A stretch of 64,000 bases of DNA, from the NCBI RefSeq assembly GCF_001687665.2, contig NZ_CP016543.2:2418001-2482000 (forward strand), written 5' to 3'. A program made the translations under genes and the position numbers. Below, piece after piece: positions 8,849-17,064 of the stretch (positions within the stretch are counted from its first letter, which is position 1; the number at the start of each line of letters is the position of its first letter). This stretch comes from Planococcus donghaensis. Lineage in GTDB: Bacteria > Bacillota > Bacilli > Bacillales_A > Planococcaceae. The notes beneath the pieces were generated by a model that was given only the letters and a program-made list of their open reading frames with translations, was not told the origin of the DNA and searched no databases.

Positions 8849-10249
8849 TTATTCTTTATTCACGATATCCGAAACATAGTAAAAACCATATTCATCCATT
8901 ACAATGGTGTACGTTTTGCTACGTTCTTGAACGGACCAATTACCCGCTGCATCTTTGAAATCAAAAGCTTCTTCCGTGTGAACAATTGCATAGTCGTCAA
9001 AGATTTCTACGCCTGAGATTTCTAACTTCGTAAAATTGAATTCCATGCCTTTTCCTGTGATATCTGAAATATACTCGCTAATGCCATTGTAAATTTCACT
9101 TTGGTACACAAGTAAATTCTGCACATAGAAAAAGTCTTGTTCTTTTAATGCTAGCTCATAGTAGTAACGGAAATCTCCGATAAACTCACTTAAGTTCGCT
9201 TCGTCAAACTTCATTTCCAAATCAATATCGTATTCATAATCTTCATCTTCGTAGCTATTAAAATCATCGTATACATTAAACACGGTAGAGACTTCTTCTG
9301 CCGTCATTGGATTGGTTACCCATTGAGATAACTGCTCGTGCATCGAATACAAAGGAATTGAAAAACCGATTGAATCGCCTTCTTCAATAACTAAGGAATT
9401 GATCCCAATGACTTTCCCAGTTGTGGCATCAACTAAAGGGCCACCACTGCTTCCTGGCGCAATTTTAGCATCGATTTGATAAATGTCTTCATACGTAAAC
9501 TCTTGGTAGAAGTCACGATCAATTCCCGTTAAATAACCAATTGATGCTGTGTTTTCTAAACCAGCAGGACTGCCAAGTGCAATAACTTCCGTTCCAACAT
9601 CCGTCTTGTCCATTTCAGCTTCTAGCGGCGTAATGCCTTCAAATGCTGCTACGTGAATCAGTGCAATATCCGATTCACCAGAAATTCCGACCACTGTACC
9701 CGGATGGTCTTGTCCATTAATGTTGCGAACGACCACATCGGTGTACCCAGCCACAGCATGAGCGTTTGTTACGACCATTCCCGTATCTGAAAACAAGAAT
9801 CCTGATCCTTGCCCACCTTCTGTTAAAACGGTATAAACTTTTTGTTGTACTTCCTTAATAATTGCTGTTTTTTCCTTTTTCTTTGGCTCTACTTTTTCCT
9901 CTTGTTCAGAAGGGGGCACGACGTTTTCGACTTTAGTTACCGTACCTGCTGCTTGTTCTTCAGCTGGTACCGTTTCTTCAGGTTCTTCTATTTTTTCCGG
10001 CTCTTCTGCTACTTCTGGTTCTTCTGGTTCTTCTGGCTTTGTCTCAACTAGTTCCGGCGGCTCCGCATTATTGCTCATTAATTGTGCAGACCCGATTCCT
10101 ACACCGAGCAAAGTCAACACTAAAATAATAGCGTATGTAAGCTTACGCTTTTTGTGTTTTTTATTTCGAGTCTGTATAAGTGAATGCCCGCAATCTTTAC
10201 AGTATTTTGAGCCCTCAACGTTTTCAGCTCCACAGTTATTGCATTTCAT
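8849..10249 (-). CDS. Zinc-ribbon membrane-anchored S1C trypsin-like serine protease (HtrA-like)
   Basis: The start ATG at 10249 follows AAGGAGG; a longer frame to 10276 lacks such a site. The 466-residue product has an N-terminal zinc ribbon (Cys3, Cys6, Cys17, Cys20), a basic stretch and one membrane helix (about 36-57). Next come a long Pro/Glu-rich linker (about 62-125) and a trypsin-like domain with His164 (TNAHAV), Asp194 (SDIALI) and Ser268 (APGSSGGP). There is no PDZ domain; instead a roughly 130-residue C-terminal region resembles the small NTF2-like domains attached to envelope proteins. The protease should face the outside and handle misfolded or regulatory envelope proteins. The zinc ribbon is probably cytoplasmic. 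It stands alone, without a two-component neighbour. Confidence 0.85.
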   Translation of the reverse strand: MKCNNCGAENVEGSKYCKDCGHSLIQTRNKKHKKRKLTYAIILVLTLLGVGIGSAQLMSNNAEPPELVETKPEEPEEPEVAEEPEKIEEPEETVPAEEQAAGTVTKVENVVPPSEQEEKVEPKKKEKTAIIKEVQQKVYTVLTEGGQGSGFLFSDTGMVVTNAHAVAGYTDVVVRNINGQDHPGTVVGISGESDIALIHVAAFEGITPLEAEMDKTDVGTEVIALGSPAGLENTASIGYLTGIDRDFYQEFTYEDIYQIDAKIAPGSSGGPLVDATTGKVIGINSLVIEEGDSIGFSIPLYSMHEQLSQWVTNPMTAEEVSTVFNVYDDFNSYEDEDYEYDIDLEMKFDEANLSEFIGDFRYYYELALKEQDFFYVQNLLVYQSEIYNGISEYISDITGKGMEFNFTKLEISGVEIFDDYAIVHTEEAFDFKDAAGNWSVQERSKTYTIVMDEYGFYYVSDIVNKE

Positions 10250-10522
10250 AGTTGTACCTCCTTGATGATCTAGCATAAAGTTCTTTATTTTCTTCCATTA
10301 TAAACCTTATAACGTCAAACAACTACCAAGGGTTGCAAGATGTAATGAAGTCTTCGCATTTGTAATAAATCTATATATTCAGAACATAATCTTACCAATA
10401 AAATCAAATAAATATTGTATTTTATAAATAAAATGTAAAATTTTAATAATAATATCTACTTTAATCTTCCATATAATGATATAATCGATTCAGTTAAATA
10501 CTAATTTTTAGGAGATGATAAT

Positions 10523-10912
10523 TTGAAAGAATTTCTAGATGTATTTAAGAAAACCTTGGATTTTAAGAGTAGATCACGCCGCAAGGAATACTGGATGTTT
10601 ATCCTATGGACCACTATCATTTCAGTTGTTTTATCTATTATTGAAATTGTAGCAGGATTAGAAATCGCACCAGATATTGGACTATTAAGTACGATTTTTA
10701 CTCTTGTCATTTTAATTCCTAGTATATCGGTCACCGTTCGCCGATTACACGATATCGGTCGTACAGGCTGGTGGCTATTGCTTAGCTTTATCCCGATTCT
10801 TGGATGGATTGCTTTATTCGTATTTACCTTACTAGATAGCGAATCAGGCAGCAATAAATACGGTTCAAATCCAAAAGAATTTGAACATGATTTCAAGCCG
10901 GTCAATAACTAA
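10523..10912 (+). CDS. DUF805 family small membrane protein
   Basis: The 129-residue protein matches DUF805 (YhaH/YhaI type): the early RSRRKEYWMF motif, three or four hydrophobic helices, TVRRLHDIGRTGWW in the middle, and a tail with SGSNKYGSNP. The start codon is TTG at 10523 with TAGGAGATG upstream. Function is unknown in the family; it is an integral membrane protein. It is transcribed alone and ends in a strong hairpin. Confidence 0.9.
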   Translation: MKEFLDVFKKTLDFKSRSRRKEYWMFILWTTIISVVLSIIEIVAGLEIAPDIGLLSTIFTLVILIPSISVTVRRLHDIGRTGWWLLLSFIPILGWIALFVFTLLDSESGSNKYGSNPKEFEHDFKPVNN

Positions 10913-10916
10913 AGAT

Positions 10917-10960
10917 AAAAACACACCGCAATCGTCGAAAGACAATTACGGTGTGTTTTT
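10917..10960. terminator. Bidirectional terminator with GAAA tetraloop
   Basis: ACACACCG-AAT-GTC pairs with GAC-ATT-CGGTGTGT around a GAAA loop; A and T tracts flank both sides, serving the DUF805 gene and the opposing small gene. Confidence 0.9.
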
Positions 10961-11324
10961 ATTTCACATCAATTTCCTGTAATGTTTTTTGAACTGTGAC
11001 TAATTGGTCGAATTGATCGGTTAAGTCTGTTGGTTCTGTTTGTCGTGAAATTGTAGTCGTATCTTGTATCAATCGATTCAAGGTTGATTGATAACGTCTG
11101 TATTGATCAGCGTTTATGGTATTTTCTCCTTCTATTTGCGCAGTTAAAATCTGTAGTTTCTTCTCTACCTCTATTAATTGGTTTTCATAAGGAATACGTA
11201 GTTCACCATTCTCGTGAGAGGCTGAGGATTCTTTTATTTGATCCGTTTGTGTGTTTAGTTGCGTCATCCAAACAAATCCCATAACCAGAATGAAAATAGA
11301 TGTTTTCAAAAACAAAGTGTTCAA
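10959..11324 (-). CDS. Hypothetical membrane-anchored or secreted small protein
   Basis: A TTG start at 11324 is supported by GAAGGAGG eight bases upstream. The 121-residue product has an N-terminal hydrophobic segment (about residues 4-20, FLKTSIFILVMGFVW) and then a hydrophilic, Gln/Glu/Thr-rich remainder with helical heptad-like stretches (about 45-85 and 100-118). It is probably an extracytoplasmic coiled-coil peptide held by its N-terminus. I do not recognise the family. Confidence 0.65.
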   Translation of the reverse strand: MNTLFLKTSIFILVMGFVWMTQLNTQTDQIKESSASHENGELRIPYENQLIEVEKKLQILTAQIEGENTINADQYRRYQSTLNRLIQDTTTISRQTEPTDLTDQFDQLVTVQKTLQEIDVK

Positions 11325-11439
11325 CTATTTTTCCTCCTTCAAACGATTAGTCGTTACATTTAGTTTATCTCATCCACTAAATGCCGTCCCTTCTCTTTTG
11401 AAGTCTTTAACATTTCTTAACCCCTAATTTACAATCGAT

Positions 11440-12570
11440 TTATCGCATCGTAGTTTTCACCATTGAACTTCGGAGGATTAGCAGAAATGTATCGAGCTCC
11501 TGCTTTGTTGTGTCTTTTGAAATTGATAGTCGGATAAATTTCCGAGCAGCATCTTGTGCGATGCCTATAGCACTCATTGCAGACATTGCTTCACCAGCAC
11601 CAATTTTGCAGGCAGTTCCTGTAGAAATGGCCACCTCATGTCGATTACACTCGAGCATCATCCATTGCCCTTCTACGTGTGGTAATAAAAGCCCTAAAAT
11701 AAATGGTGATTTTTCAGCACTCTTTCCGATCATCTCCACCTCTTTTGGTAAGTGCTCTAGTAAATAAGACTGCAAACTTTCAGCGTGCTGAAAAACTTGT
11801 TTTTGTTCTGATATGGCTTCTTTTGCAGCAATAGTTGCCGATACAATTGCTGGAACGTCTATCGTTCCGGCGCGAAAGCCTTGTTGATGGACAGTTCCCT
11901 CATAAGTCGACTCCCAGTGGATACTAGGATTTACCCACACAATGCCGACTCCTTTTGGCCCCCCGATTTTATGGCCAGAACAAACAGCACTTGTAACACC
12001 AAGACTAGTTAAATCTACTGGAATCTTTCCGAGAGCTTGGACACCATCACAGTGAAAAGGCACCCCATTTTCTTTCGCAACTGCTGCACATTTTGTGATC
12101 GGCTGAACGGCTCCCATTTCTGAGTTGACCAGCTGTATCACTACTAATGCTGTTTGGTCTGTAACCATTTTTTTATATTCATCAATCTCAAGAACTCCAT
12201 CTTTACCCATTGGTACATAACGAATGCTGTACCCTTCTTTTTCTAACTCGTGCAATGTTGTTAGTACAGAAGCATGTTCAAGTTGCGTGGTAACAATTTC
12301 TCGTTGCTCCTCTTTTCTTCCACGCAACAATGAGCGAATGGCCAACTGGTTGCCTTCTGATGCGTTGCCGGTAAAATAAACTCCTTCTTCTCGAACATTG
12401 AGCAAGTTTCCCCATGTACGCTTGCACCCTTCATATAACTGCAAGGCATCTGAGCCCTTGTCATGCAAACTTTGCGTATTTCCGAAAACCTCTTTAGCTG
12501 CAGTAACATAAGCCTCAATAGCCGATTCGCGCATAGGAGCAGTTGCAGCATAATCCAAATAAATGGTCAT
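11440..12570 (-). CDS. nifS: Cysteine desulfurase NifS, NAD-biosynthesis associated
   Basis: This 376-residue PLP enzyme (aminotransferase class V) has the PLP Lys201 in CSGHKIGG, Asp175/His173 in the HCDGVQAL segment, His99, and the sulfur-carrying Cys321 in STGTACKIG. It removes sulfur from cysteine for Fe-S cluster assembly. It is divergent from nadBCA, as in Bacillus subtilis, where NifS matures the [4Fe-4S] cluster of NadA. The usual downstream partner, the NadR/YrxA-type repressor gene, is absent here; the next gene is an unrelated small protein. Confidence 0.92.
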   Translation of the reverse strand: MTIYLDYAATAPMRESAIEAYVTAAKEVFGNTQSLHDKGSDALQLYEGCKRTWGNLLNVREEGVYFTGNASEGNQLAIRSLLRGRKEEQREIVTTQLEHASVLTTLHELEKEGYSIRYVPMGKDGVLEIDEYKKMVTDQTALVVIQLVNSEMGAVQPITKCAAVAKENGVPFHCDGVQALGKIPVDLTSLGVTSAVCSGHKIGGPKGVGIVWVNPSIHWESTYEGTVHQQGFRAGTIDVPAIVSATIAAKEAISEQKQVFQHAESLQSYLLEHLPKEVEMIGKSAEKSPFILGLLLPHVEGQWMMLECNRHEVAISTGTACKIGAGEAMSAMSAIGIAQDAARKFIRLSISKDTTKQELDTFLLILRSSMVKTTMR

Positions 12571-12636
12571 TTTTTCATCATTTCCTTCACATGCGATATT
12601 TTAATCTTGTAATCACTTTAGCTTTATGTCATTAAT

Positions 12637-12664
12637 AGTGTCAAGACACTTGTAAAGTTGGTGT
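12637..12664. promoter_or_regulatory. Palindromic operator candidate in the nifS-nadB intergenic region
   Basis: AGTGTCAAGACACT is a perfect inverted repeat (6-bp arms, 2-bp spacer) and is followed by GTAAAGTTGGTGT, so GACAC and GGTGT also face each other about 10 bases apart. It ends a few bases before the nadB start. The position and GTGTC/GACAC half-sites fit a binding site for the niacin-responsive repressor NiaR (YrxA) of Firmicutes; this assignment is inference. Confidence 0.55.
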
Positions 12665-12670
12665 AAACTT

Positions 12671-14209
12671 ATGTTTGATGTTTGTATAATCGGAGGCGGT
12701 ATCGCTGGATTAATGTTAGCCCATTCTCTTCCTTCTTCTTTATCCATCGCCGTCCTCACGAAAGAAGATTCATTTTCAAGTAATACGGCGTTAGCACAAG
12801 GAGGAATTGCCGCAAGTATTGGTCCAGGAGACCACCCAACTAGTCATGCTATGGATACTTTATCTGCTGGCGCAGAGCATGCACATGCAAAACGTGTAAA
12901 CCTATTAACAACTGAAGGTCTAGCCATAATCGAAAGCTTGTTATCACGAGGATTACCTTTTGATGCCACGGAAGAAGGACTCCCGCTCTTGGGTCGAGAA
13001 GCAGCACATTCCACAAAACGAATTCTTCATGCAGGTGGCGATCAAACAGGAAAAATGTTTTTACAGTATTTCTTAGCCGTAACAGAAGATCACGTTAAAC
13101 GCCTGCCATACAGTTCGGTTCTTGAGCTCATTGTAAGAGACGGGGAATGCGTTGGTGTGTGTGTAGAAGACGCCCTAGGCAACCGTTCTACCATTCAAGC
13201 GCATCATACCGTTTTAGCGACTGGGGGAATCGGTCAATTGTATAGTCAAACTTCCAATTCTTTCGTCGCTACAGGGGATGGCTTATCGCTAGCCTTTCAC
13301 GCAGGTGCCGTATTAGAAGATTTGGAATTTGTTCAGTTTCATCCAACCGTTTTGACTCTTCATGGCCAATCTCATGGGTTGATTTCTGAAGCAGTTCGCG
13401 GGGAAGGTGCATTGCTCGTCAATGCTGCTGGACAACGCATCATGACCGGTATTCACCCATTAATGGAACTTGCGCCAAGAGACATTGTTGCTCGTGCCAT
13501 TGAACGACATTGGCAACAAAAAGGTCCTGTTTTTTTAGATGCTCAATCTATCGAGCAATTCGAGTTAAAATTCCCTTCTATTTTCAAAAATTGCACTGAT
13601 CTACATATCGATCCTGAACGAGAGTTGATCCCTGTTAGACCCGGTGCTCATTTTCATATGGGTGGAGTTCAGACTGACGAATGGGGTGCAACAACAGTTC
13701 CCCGTCTTTATGCCATCGGAGAAGTTGCATCCACTGGTGTACACGGCGCAAATCGTCTAGCCAGCAATTCCTTGTTAGAAGGTTTAGTGTTCGCGAAACG
13801 GTTAGCGAGCAAATTACTATGTACCGGCTTTAACTTTGTGGAAAAAGAGATTCATTTAGCCGATGGGACAAAAGAATTCATTTTACCTGCTGATTTGCAA
13901 TTGCGCATGACACAACAAGTGGGGATTTTAAGAAATGTGGAGACTTTACAAAAATTCAATGCCGACTTCCCTTTACACCGATTTGATTTGCAGCAATATT
14001 CTAGTCAGCATATAAAGGACATTCACCGGTATACCGCTAGCAGTTTAATTGCCACAGCTGCCTTACTGCGAAAAGAAAGTCGAGGCGCGCATTACCGTGA
14101 CGATACACCAGAAGCTTCTACGCAGTGGACAGGTAAAACAGTCGAATTGTCTTTAGCCGGCCACACATTTGGAAAACGTTTAGTACAACAAAAGGAGACC
14201 GTGTTATGA
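12671..14209 (+). CDS. nadB: L-aspartate oxidase NadB
   Basis: The 512-residue flavoprotein opens with the FAD-binding CIIGGGIAGL (5-14) and has the succinate-dehydrogenase-family signatures LAQGGIAAS (41-49), HAGGDQTG and RGEGALLVNAAG, plus EVASTGVHGANRLASNSLLEG near the FAD site. It oxidises L-aspartate to iminoaspartate, the first step of de novo NAD synthesis. It is slightly shorter than the Bacillus protein but complete. It leads nadB-nadC-nadA, with nadC starting inside its stop codon (ATGA). The upstream palindrome suggests niacin-dependent repression. Confidence 0.97.
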   Translation: MFDVCIIGGGIAGLMLAHSLPSSLSIAVLTKEDSFSSNTALAQGGIAASIGPGDHPTSHAMDTLSAGAEHAHAKRVNLLTTEGLAIIESLLSRGLPFDATEEGLPLLGREAAHSTKRILHAGGDQTGKMFLQYFLAVTEDHVKRLPYSSVLELIVRDGECVGVCVEDALGNRSTIQAHHTVLATGGIGQLYSQTSNSFVATGDGLSLAFHAGAVLEDLEFVQFHPTVLTLHGQSHGLISEAVRGEGALLVNAAGQRIMTGIHPLMELAPRDIVARAIERHWQQKGPVFLDAQSIEQFELKFPSIFKNCTDLHIDPERELIPVRPGAHFHMGGVQTDEWGATTVPRLYAIGEVASTGVHGANRLASNSLLEGLVFAKRLASKLLCTGFNFVEKEIHLADGTKEFILPADLQLRMTQQVGILRNVETLQKFNADFPLHRFDLQQYSSQHIKDIHRYTASSLIATAALLRKESRGAHYRDDTPEASTQWTGKTVELSLAGHTFGKRLVQQKETVL

Positions 14210-15060
14210 ATCGATTAAAAGCTGAAGAAGCGATTAAAGCATTTTTATTAGAAGATATTGGAGACCGTGATTTGTCATCTATCCTTTTTAGTCCAGAAGA
14301 TCAAGGTGAAGCAGTTGTTCGGCTAAAACAACGTGGAGTTATCGCCGGCTTACAATGCTTTCAATGGGGATACAACTTATTAGATCCTGCAGTGACAGTA
14401 GAGATTTTAAAAAAAGATGGCGATTGGGTAGAGTCTGATGAAGCGATTGTTCGCTTAAAAGGCCCTGTTGCCGCGTTATTAGCAGGCGAACGAGTACTTT
14501 TAAATTTGGTGCAACGTATGAGTGCGATTGCAACATTGACTGCGAAGTGTGTGGAAGCTTTAAATTCTCCCCACACACGCATTGCCGACACAAGAAAAAC
14601 CACACCTGGACTGCGAATATTTGAGAAATATGCGGTGCGGATTGGTGGTGGATTTAACCACCGGAATGGACTATACGACGCTGTCATGTTAAAAGACAAC
14701 CATATCGCCGCAGCTGGGTCTATCTGCCAAGCCGTAAAAAAAGTGCGCGAACAAATTGGACATACGATCATGATTGAAGTTGAAATTGAAAATTCAGCTC
14801 AATTACAAGAAGCGATCGAAGCACGCCCTGACATTATTATGTTCGACAATCAACCCCCGGAAACGCTAGCTGAATGGGTAAAACTCGTGCCAGATTCGAT
14901 CTGTACAGAAGCTTCGGGGGGCATCGGATTAGAAAATTTAGCTGCCTACCGTCATACGGGGGTCGATGTAATTTCTATTGGAGCATTAACTCATAGCGTT
15001 CATAATCTTGATATCAGCATGAACCTGTCTATCTCACCCAAGGAGGCAATTTATCAATGA
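14206..15060 (+). CDS. nadC: Nicotinate-nucleotide pyrophosphorylase (quinolinate phosphoribosyltransferase) NadC
   Basis: The 284-residue enzyme converts quinolinate and PRPP to nicotinate mononucleotide, CO2 and pyrophosphate. Conserved active-site segments are [10 protein letters not shown] (128-137), [12 protein letters not shown] (147-158) and KDNH (163-166), with EVEIEN, MFDN and the EASGGI phosphate-binding segment later. It overlaps nadB and nadA by four bases each, indicating tight translational coupling; AAAGGAG lies before its start. Confidence 0.97.
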   Translation: MNRLKAEEAIKAFLLEDIGDRDLSSILFSPEDQGEAVVRLKQRGVIAGLQCFQWGYNLLDPAVTVEILKKDGDWVESDEAIVRLKGPVAALLAGERVLLNLVQRMSAIATLTAKCVEALNSPHTRIADTRKTTPGLRIFEKYAVRIGGGFNHRNGLYDAVMLKDNHIAAAGSICQAVKKVREQIGHTIMIEVEIENSAQLQEAIEARPDIIMFDNQPPETLAEWVKLVPDSICTEASGGIGLENLAAYRHTGVDVISIGALTHSVHNLDISMNLSISPKEAIYQ

Positions 15061-16151
15061 CTCTATTTCTAAAAGAATTACAACAAGAAGAGGCAATGCC
15101 CGCATCTTACTTGCAAACAACAACTGAAGAACTGCATAAACGGGCACAGCTAGCTCGTGCAAAACTTGGAGATCGGTTGTACATACTCGGACATCATTAC
15201 CAAAAAGACGAGGTCATTCGCTACGCTGATGTCACAGGAGATTCACTTCAACTTTCTCAAATTGCGGGTCAGCAAACGGCCGATTATATTATTTTTTGTG
15301 GTGTTCATTTTATGGCCGAAACCGCAGACATTCTGACAAGTTCTGAGCAAGCCGTGATTTTGCCGGATATGCGCGCCGGTTGTTCTATGGCAGACATGGC
15401 CAATATTGATCAAACTGAACGCGCTTGGTTGCACCTGCAAGAACTTTTTGGTGATACGATTGTGCCATTAACTTACGTCAATTCAACTGCAGCGATTAAA
15501 GCGTTTGTCGGTCGTAACGGCGGAGCAACCGTTACGTCTTCTAATGCCGAGCCTATGGTGCGCTGGGCGTTAACTCAAAAACAACGCATGCTGTTTTTGC
15601 CAGATCAACACTTAGGACGAAATACAGCTGTGAAGTTAGGCATTCCACTCGAACAAATGGCCATTTGGGATCCGATTAAACAAAAACTCGAAGCCCAATG
15701 TCCGCTAGAAGACGTTCAAGTGATTTTGTGGAAAGGCCATTGCTCTGTTCACATGAATTTCCTGCCGAAACATATTGACAACTTACGGAAAAATGAACCC
15801 AATCGCAACATTTTGGTGCATCCGGAATGCACGTATGAAGTGGTGAGCCAATCTGATTTTGCCGGGTCGACAAAATACATTATTCATATGATTCGAGCGG
15901 CTGAACCCGGTTCCAAATGGGCAATCGGCACCGAGATGAATTTGGTAAACCGGCTAATTGCGGATTACCCCGAACTTGATATTGTGTCGTTAAACCCTTA
16001 TATGTGCCCTTGTTTAACAATGAACCGCATCGACTTGCCCCATTTAACATGGGCTCTCGAAGAATTGGTAGCAGGACGTGTAATCAACCGCATTCAAGTC
16101 GATACGCAAACTGCGATTGAAGCAAAATTGGCTTTGGAAAAAATGATGTAG
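15057..16151 (+). CDS. nadA: Quinolinate synthase NadA
   Basis: This 364-residue Fe-S enzyme condenses iminoaspartate with dihydroxyacetone phosphate to quinolinate. Cys109 (RAGCSMAD), Cys229 (KGHCSVH) and Cys319 (MCPCLTMN) correspond one for one to the cluster ligands Cys110, Cys230 and Cys320 known in Bacillus subtilis NadA. The GHHYQKDEV motif is also present. It is the last gene of the nad operon, and NifS, encoded divergently, is the likely sulfur source. No clear terminator was seen right after it; a repeat array begins about 35 bases downstream. Confidence 0.97.
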   Translation: MTLFLKELQQEEAMPASYLQTTTEELHKRAQLARAKLGDRLYILGHHYQKDEVIRYADVTGDSLQLSQIAGQQTADYIIFCGVHFMAETADILTSSEQAVILPDMRAGCSMADMANIDQTERAWLHLQELFGDTIVPLTYVNSTAAIKAFVGRNGGATVTSSNAEPMVRWALTQKQRMLFLPDQHLGRNTAVKLGIPLEQMAIWDPIKQKLEAQCPLEDVQVILWKGHCSVHMNFLPKHIDNLRKNEPNRNILVHPECTYEVVSQSDFAGSTKYIIHMIRAAEPGSKWAIGTEMNLVNRLIADYPELDIVSLNPYMCPCLTMNRIDLPHLTWALEELVAGRVINRIQVDTQTAIEAKLALEKMM

Positions 16152-16185
16152 CTAGAAGAAGGCACATTGCCCTCTTTTTTGTGCG

Positions 16186-16297
16186 AGGTGCGGTTTGCGG
16201 CGATTGAGGTGCGGTTTTATTCCTTTAAGGTGCGCTCTTTACCTTTTGAGGTGCGGAGTTTCTGTTACGAGGTGCGCTCTTCGCTTATTGAGGTGCG
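16186..16297 (+). repeat. GAGGTGCGG array, six units at 20-21 bp spacing (array 1)
   Basis: The core GGTGCG recurs at 16188, 16208, 16229, 16250, 16271 and 16292, i.e. steps of 20, 21, 21, 21 and 21. Each core is preceded by GA or AA and usually followed by G or C and TTT-like bases; the ~12 bases between cores vary. The array lies between the convergent nadA and PAP2-like genes. In one frame it reads as EVRF-like heptads, but there is no start with a ribosome site, and a second array of the same core carries stops in that frame. Confidence 0.9.
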
Positions 16298-16314
16298 GTT
16301 CCATCAATTGCACA

Positions 16315-16344
16315 CAAAAAAGCCATTCCACAAAAGGAATGGCT
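16315..16344 (-). terminator. Terminator of the PAP2-like gene
   Basis: AGCCATTCC/GGAATGGCT stem with a 6-base loop; the minus strand continues into TTTTTTG just after the gene's end. Confidence 0.8.
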
Positions 16345-16352
16345 TCATCTAT

Positions 16353-16904
16353 TTATTGAGAACGAGTCATTCTGCGACCGCGTCCATCATAAGCTATTTG
16401 ATTTTTAGAGCGTTTTTCTTTTTCTTCGATTTCACGGAAGCGGTTTTCAATTGCTGCTGACACCAATCCGAGAACTGTACCAAATGCCGCTCCTGCAGCT
16501 ACTTCAACAGGTTGATGACCCAGTAATTCTTTTAAATCTTTTTCGCGTTCCACAAATTCAAAGCTTGGAAACTCTCCCGAAAATTTCACAAAGCTGTCTT
16601 CTAGTTCATTGACCAGTCGCGCGATTTCGCCTGTATGGCGACGTATCCCTTGTGCATCGTACATGACGATGACTCCGAAGACAATTGCTAGTGCCGTTTC
16701 TGTATGGCGTGCACCTTTATTCGCTGCTACGTATGCCGCAAGCGCTGATACCCCTGCTGAGTGAGAACTTGGCATGCCCCCAGTCGTAAAGGCTTGTCGC
16801 CAATCCCAATTACCCGTTACGGTTTTGTGTGTCACAATTTTCAACGCTTGTGCGACACCAATTGCACCTAACGAAGTGATCATTCCTCTATTCATCTTTC
16901 TCAT
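16353..16904 (-). CDS. Divergent PAP2 family protein (YuiD-like)
   Basis: The 183-residue membrane protein has the divergent PAP2 (DUF212) motifs GGMPSSHSA (42-50), MYDAQGIRRHTGE (81-93) and GHQPVEV (129-135). Related PAP2 enzymes dephosphorylate lipid phosphates such as undecaprenyl pyrophosphate, but the exact substrate of this subgroup is not established. A GGGGGATGAG site precedes the chosen ATG; an ATG three codons later is possible. It is transcribed alone. Confidence 0.88.
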   Translation of the reverse strand: MRKMNRGMITSLGAIGVAQALKIVTHKTVTGNWDWRQAFTTGGMPSSHSAGVSALAAYVAANKGARHTETALAIVFGVIVMYDAQGIRRHTGEIARLVNELEDSFVKFSGEFPSFEFVEREKDLKELLGHQPVEVAAGAAFGTVLGLVSAAIENRFREIEEKEKRSKNQIAYDGRGRRMTRSQ

Positions 16905-17016
16905 CTACTCATCCCCCATTTTCAGCTTGGCAACTGGTTGTTGCCGGATTATATACTTCTTTACCCAAATTCAGAAGAGAATATGTAACCCTAACAAAAA
17001 TAGAGTGTTACTAACT

Positions 17017-17060
17017 AAAAAAACTCCTGTGCAATCAGTAATCTGATTGCACAGGAGCTT
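17017..17060 (-). terminator. Terminator of glpD
   Basis: A perfect 15-bp stem (CTCCTGTGCAATCAG with its complement) around a 4-base loop, with seven T residues on the minus strand, directly after the glpD stop. Confidence 0.92.
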
Positions 17061-17064
17061 AAAT

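Noticed and set aside
9842..10051. Phe/Trp-rich plus-strand open frame
   Set aside because: It is the antisense of the Pro/Glu-rich linker of the S1C protease; composition is explained by that.
16186..16297. Possible CRISPR array
   Set aside because: Cores are only 8-9 bases and the spacing 20-21 bases, with degenerate units and no cas genes; far from CRISPR repeat-spacer sizes. The same holds for 22437-22526 and 55217-55330.
16167..16460. Open frame with repeating EVRF/EVRS heptads
   Set aside because: It has no convincing ribosome site, runs over the terminator and into the antisense of the PAP2-like gene, and the matching array at 55.2 kb has a stop in the same frame. The heptads follow from the 21-bp repeats.
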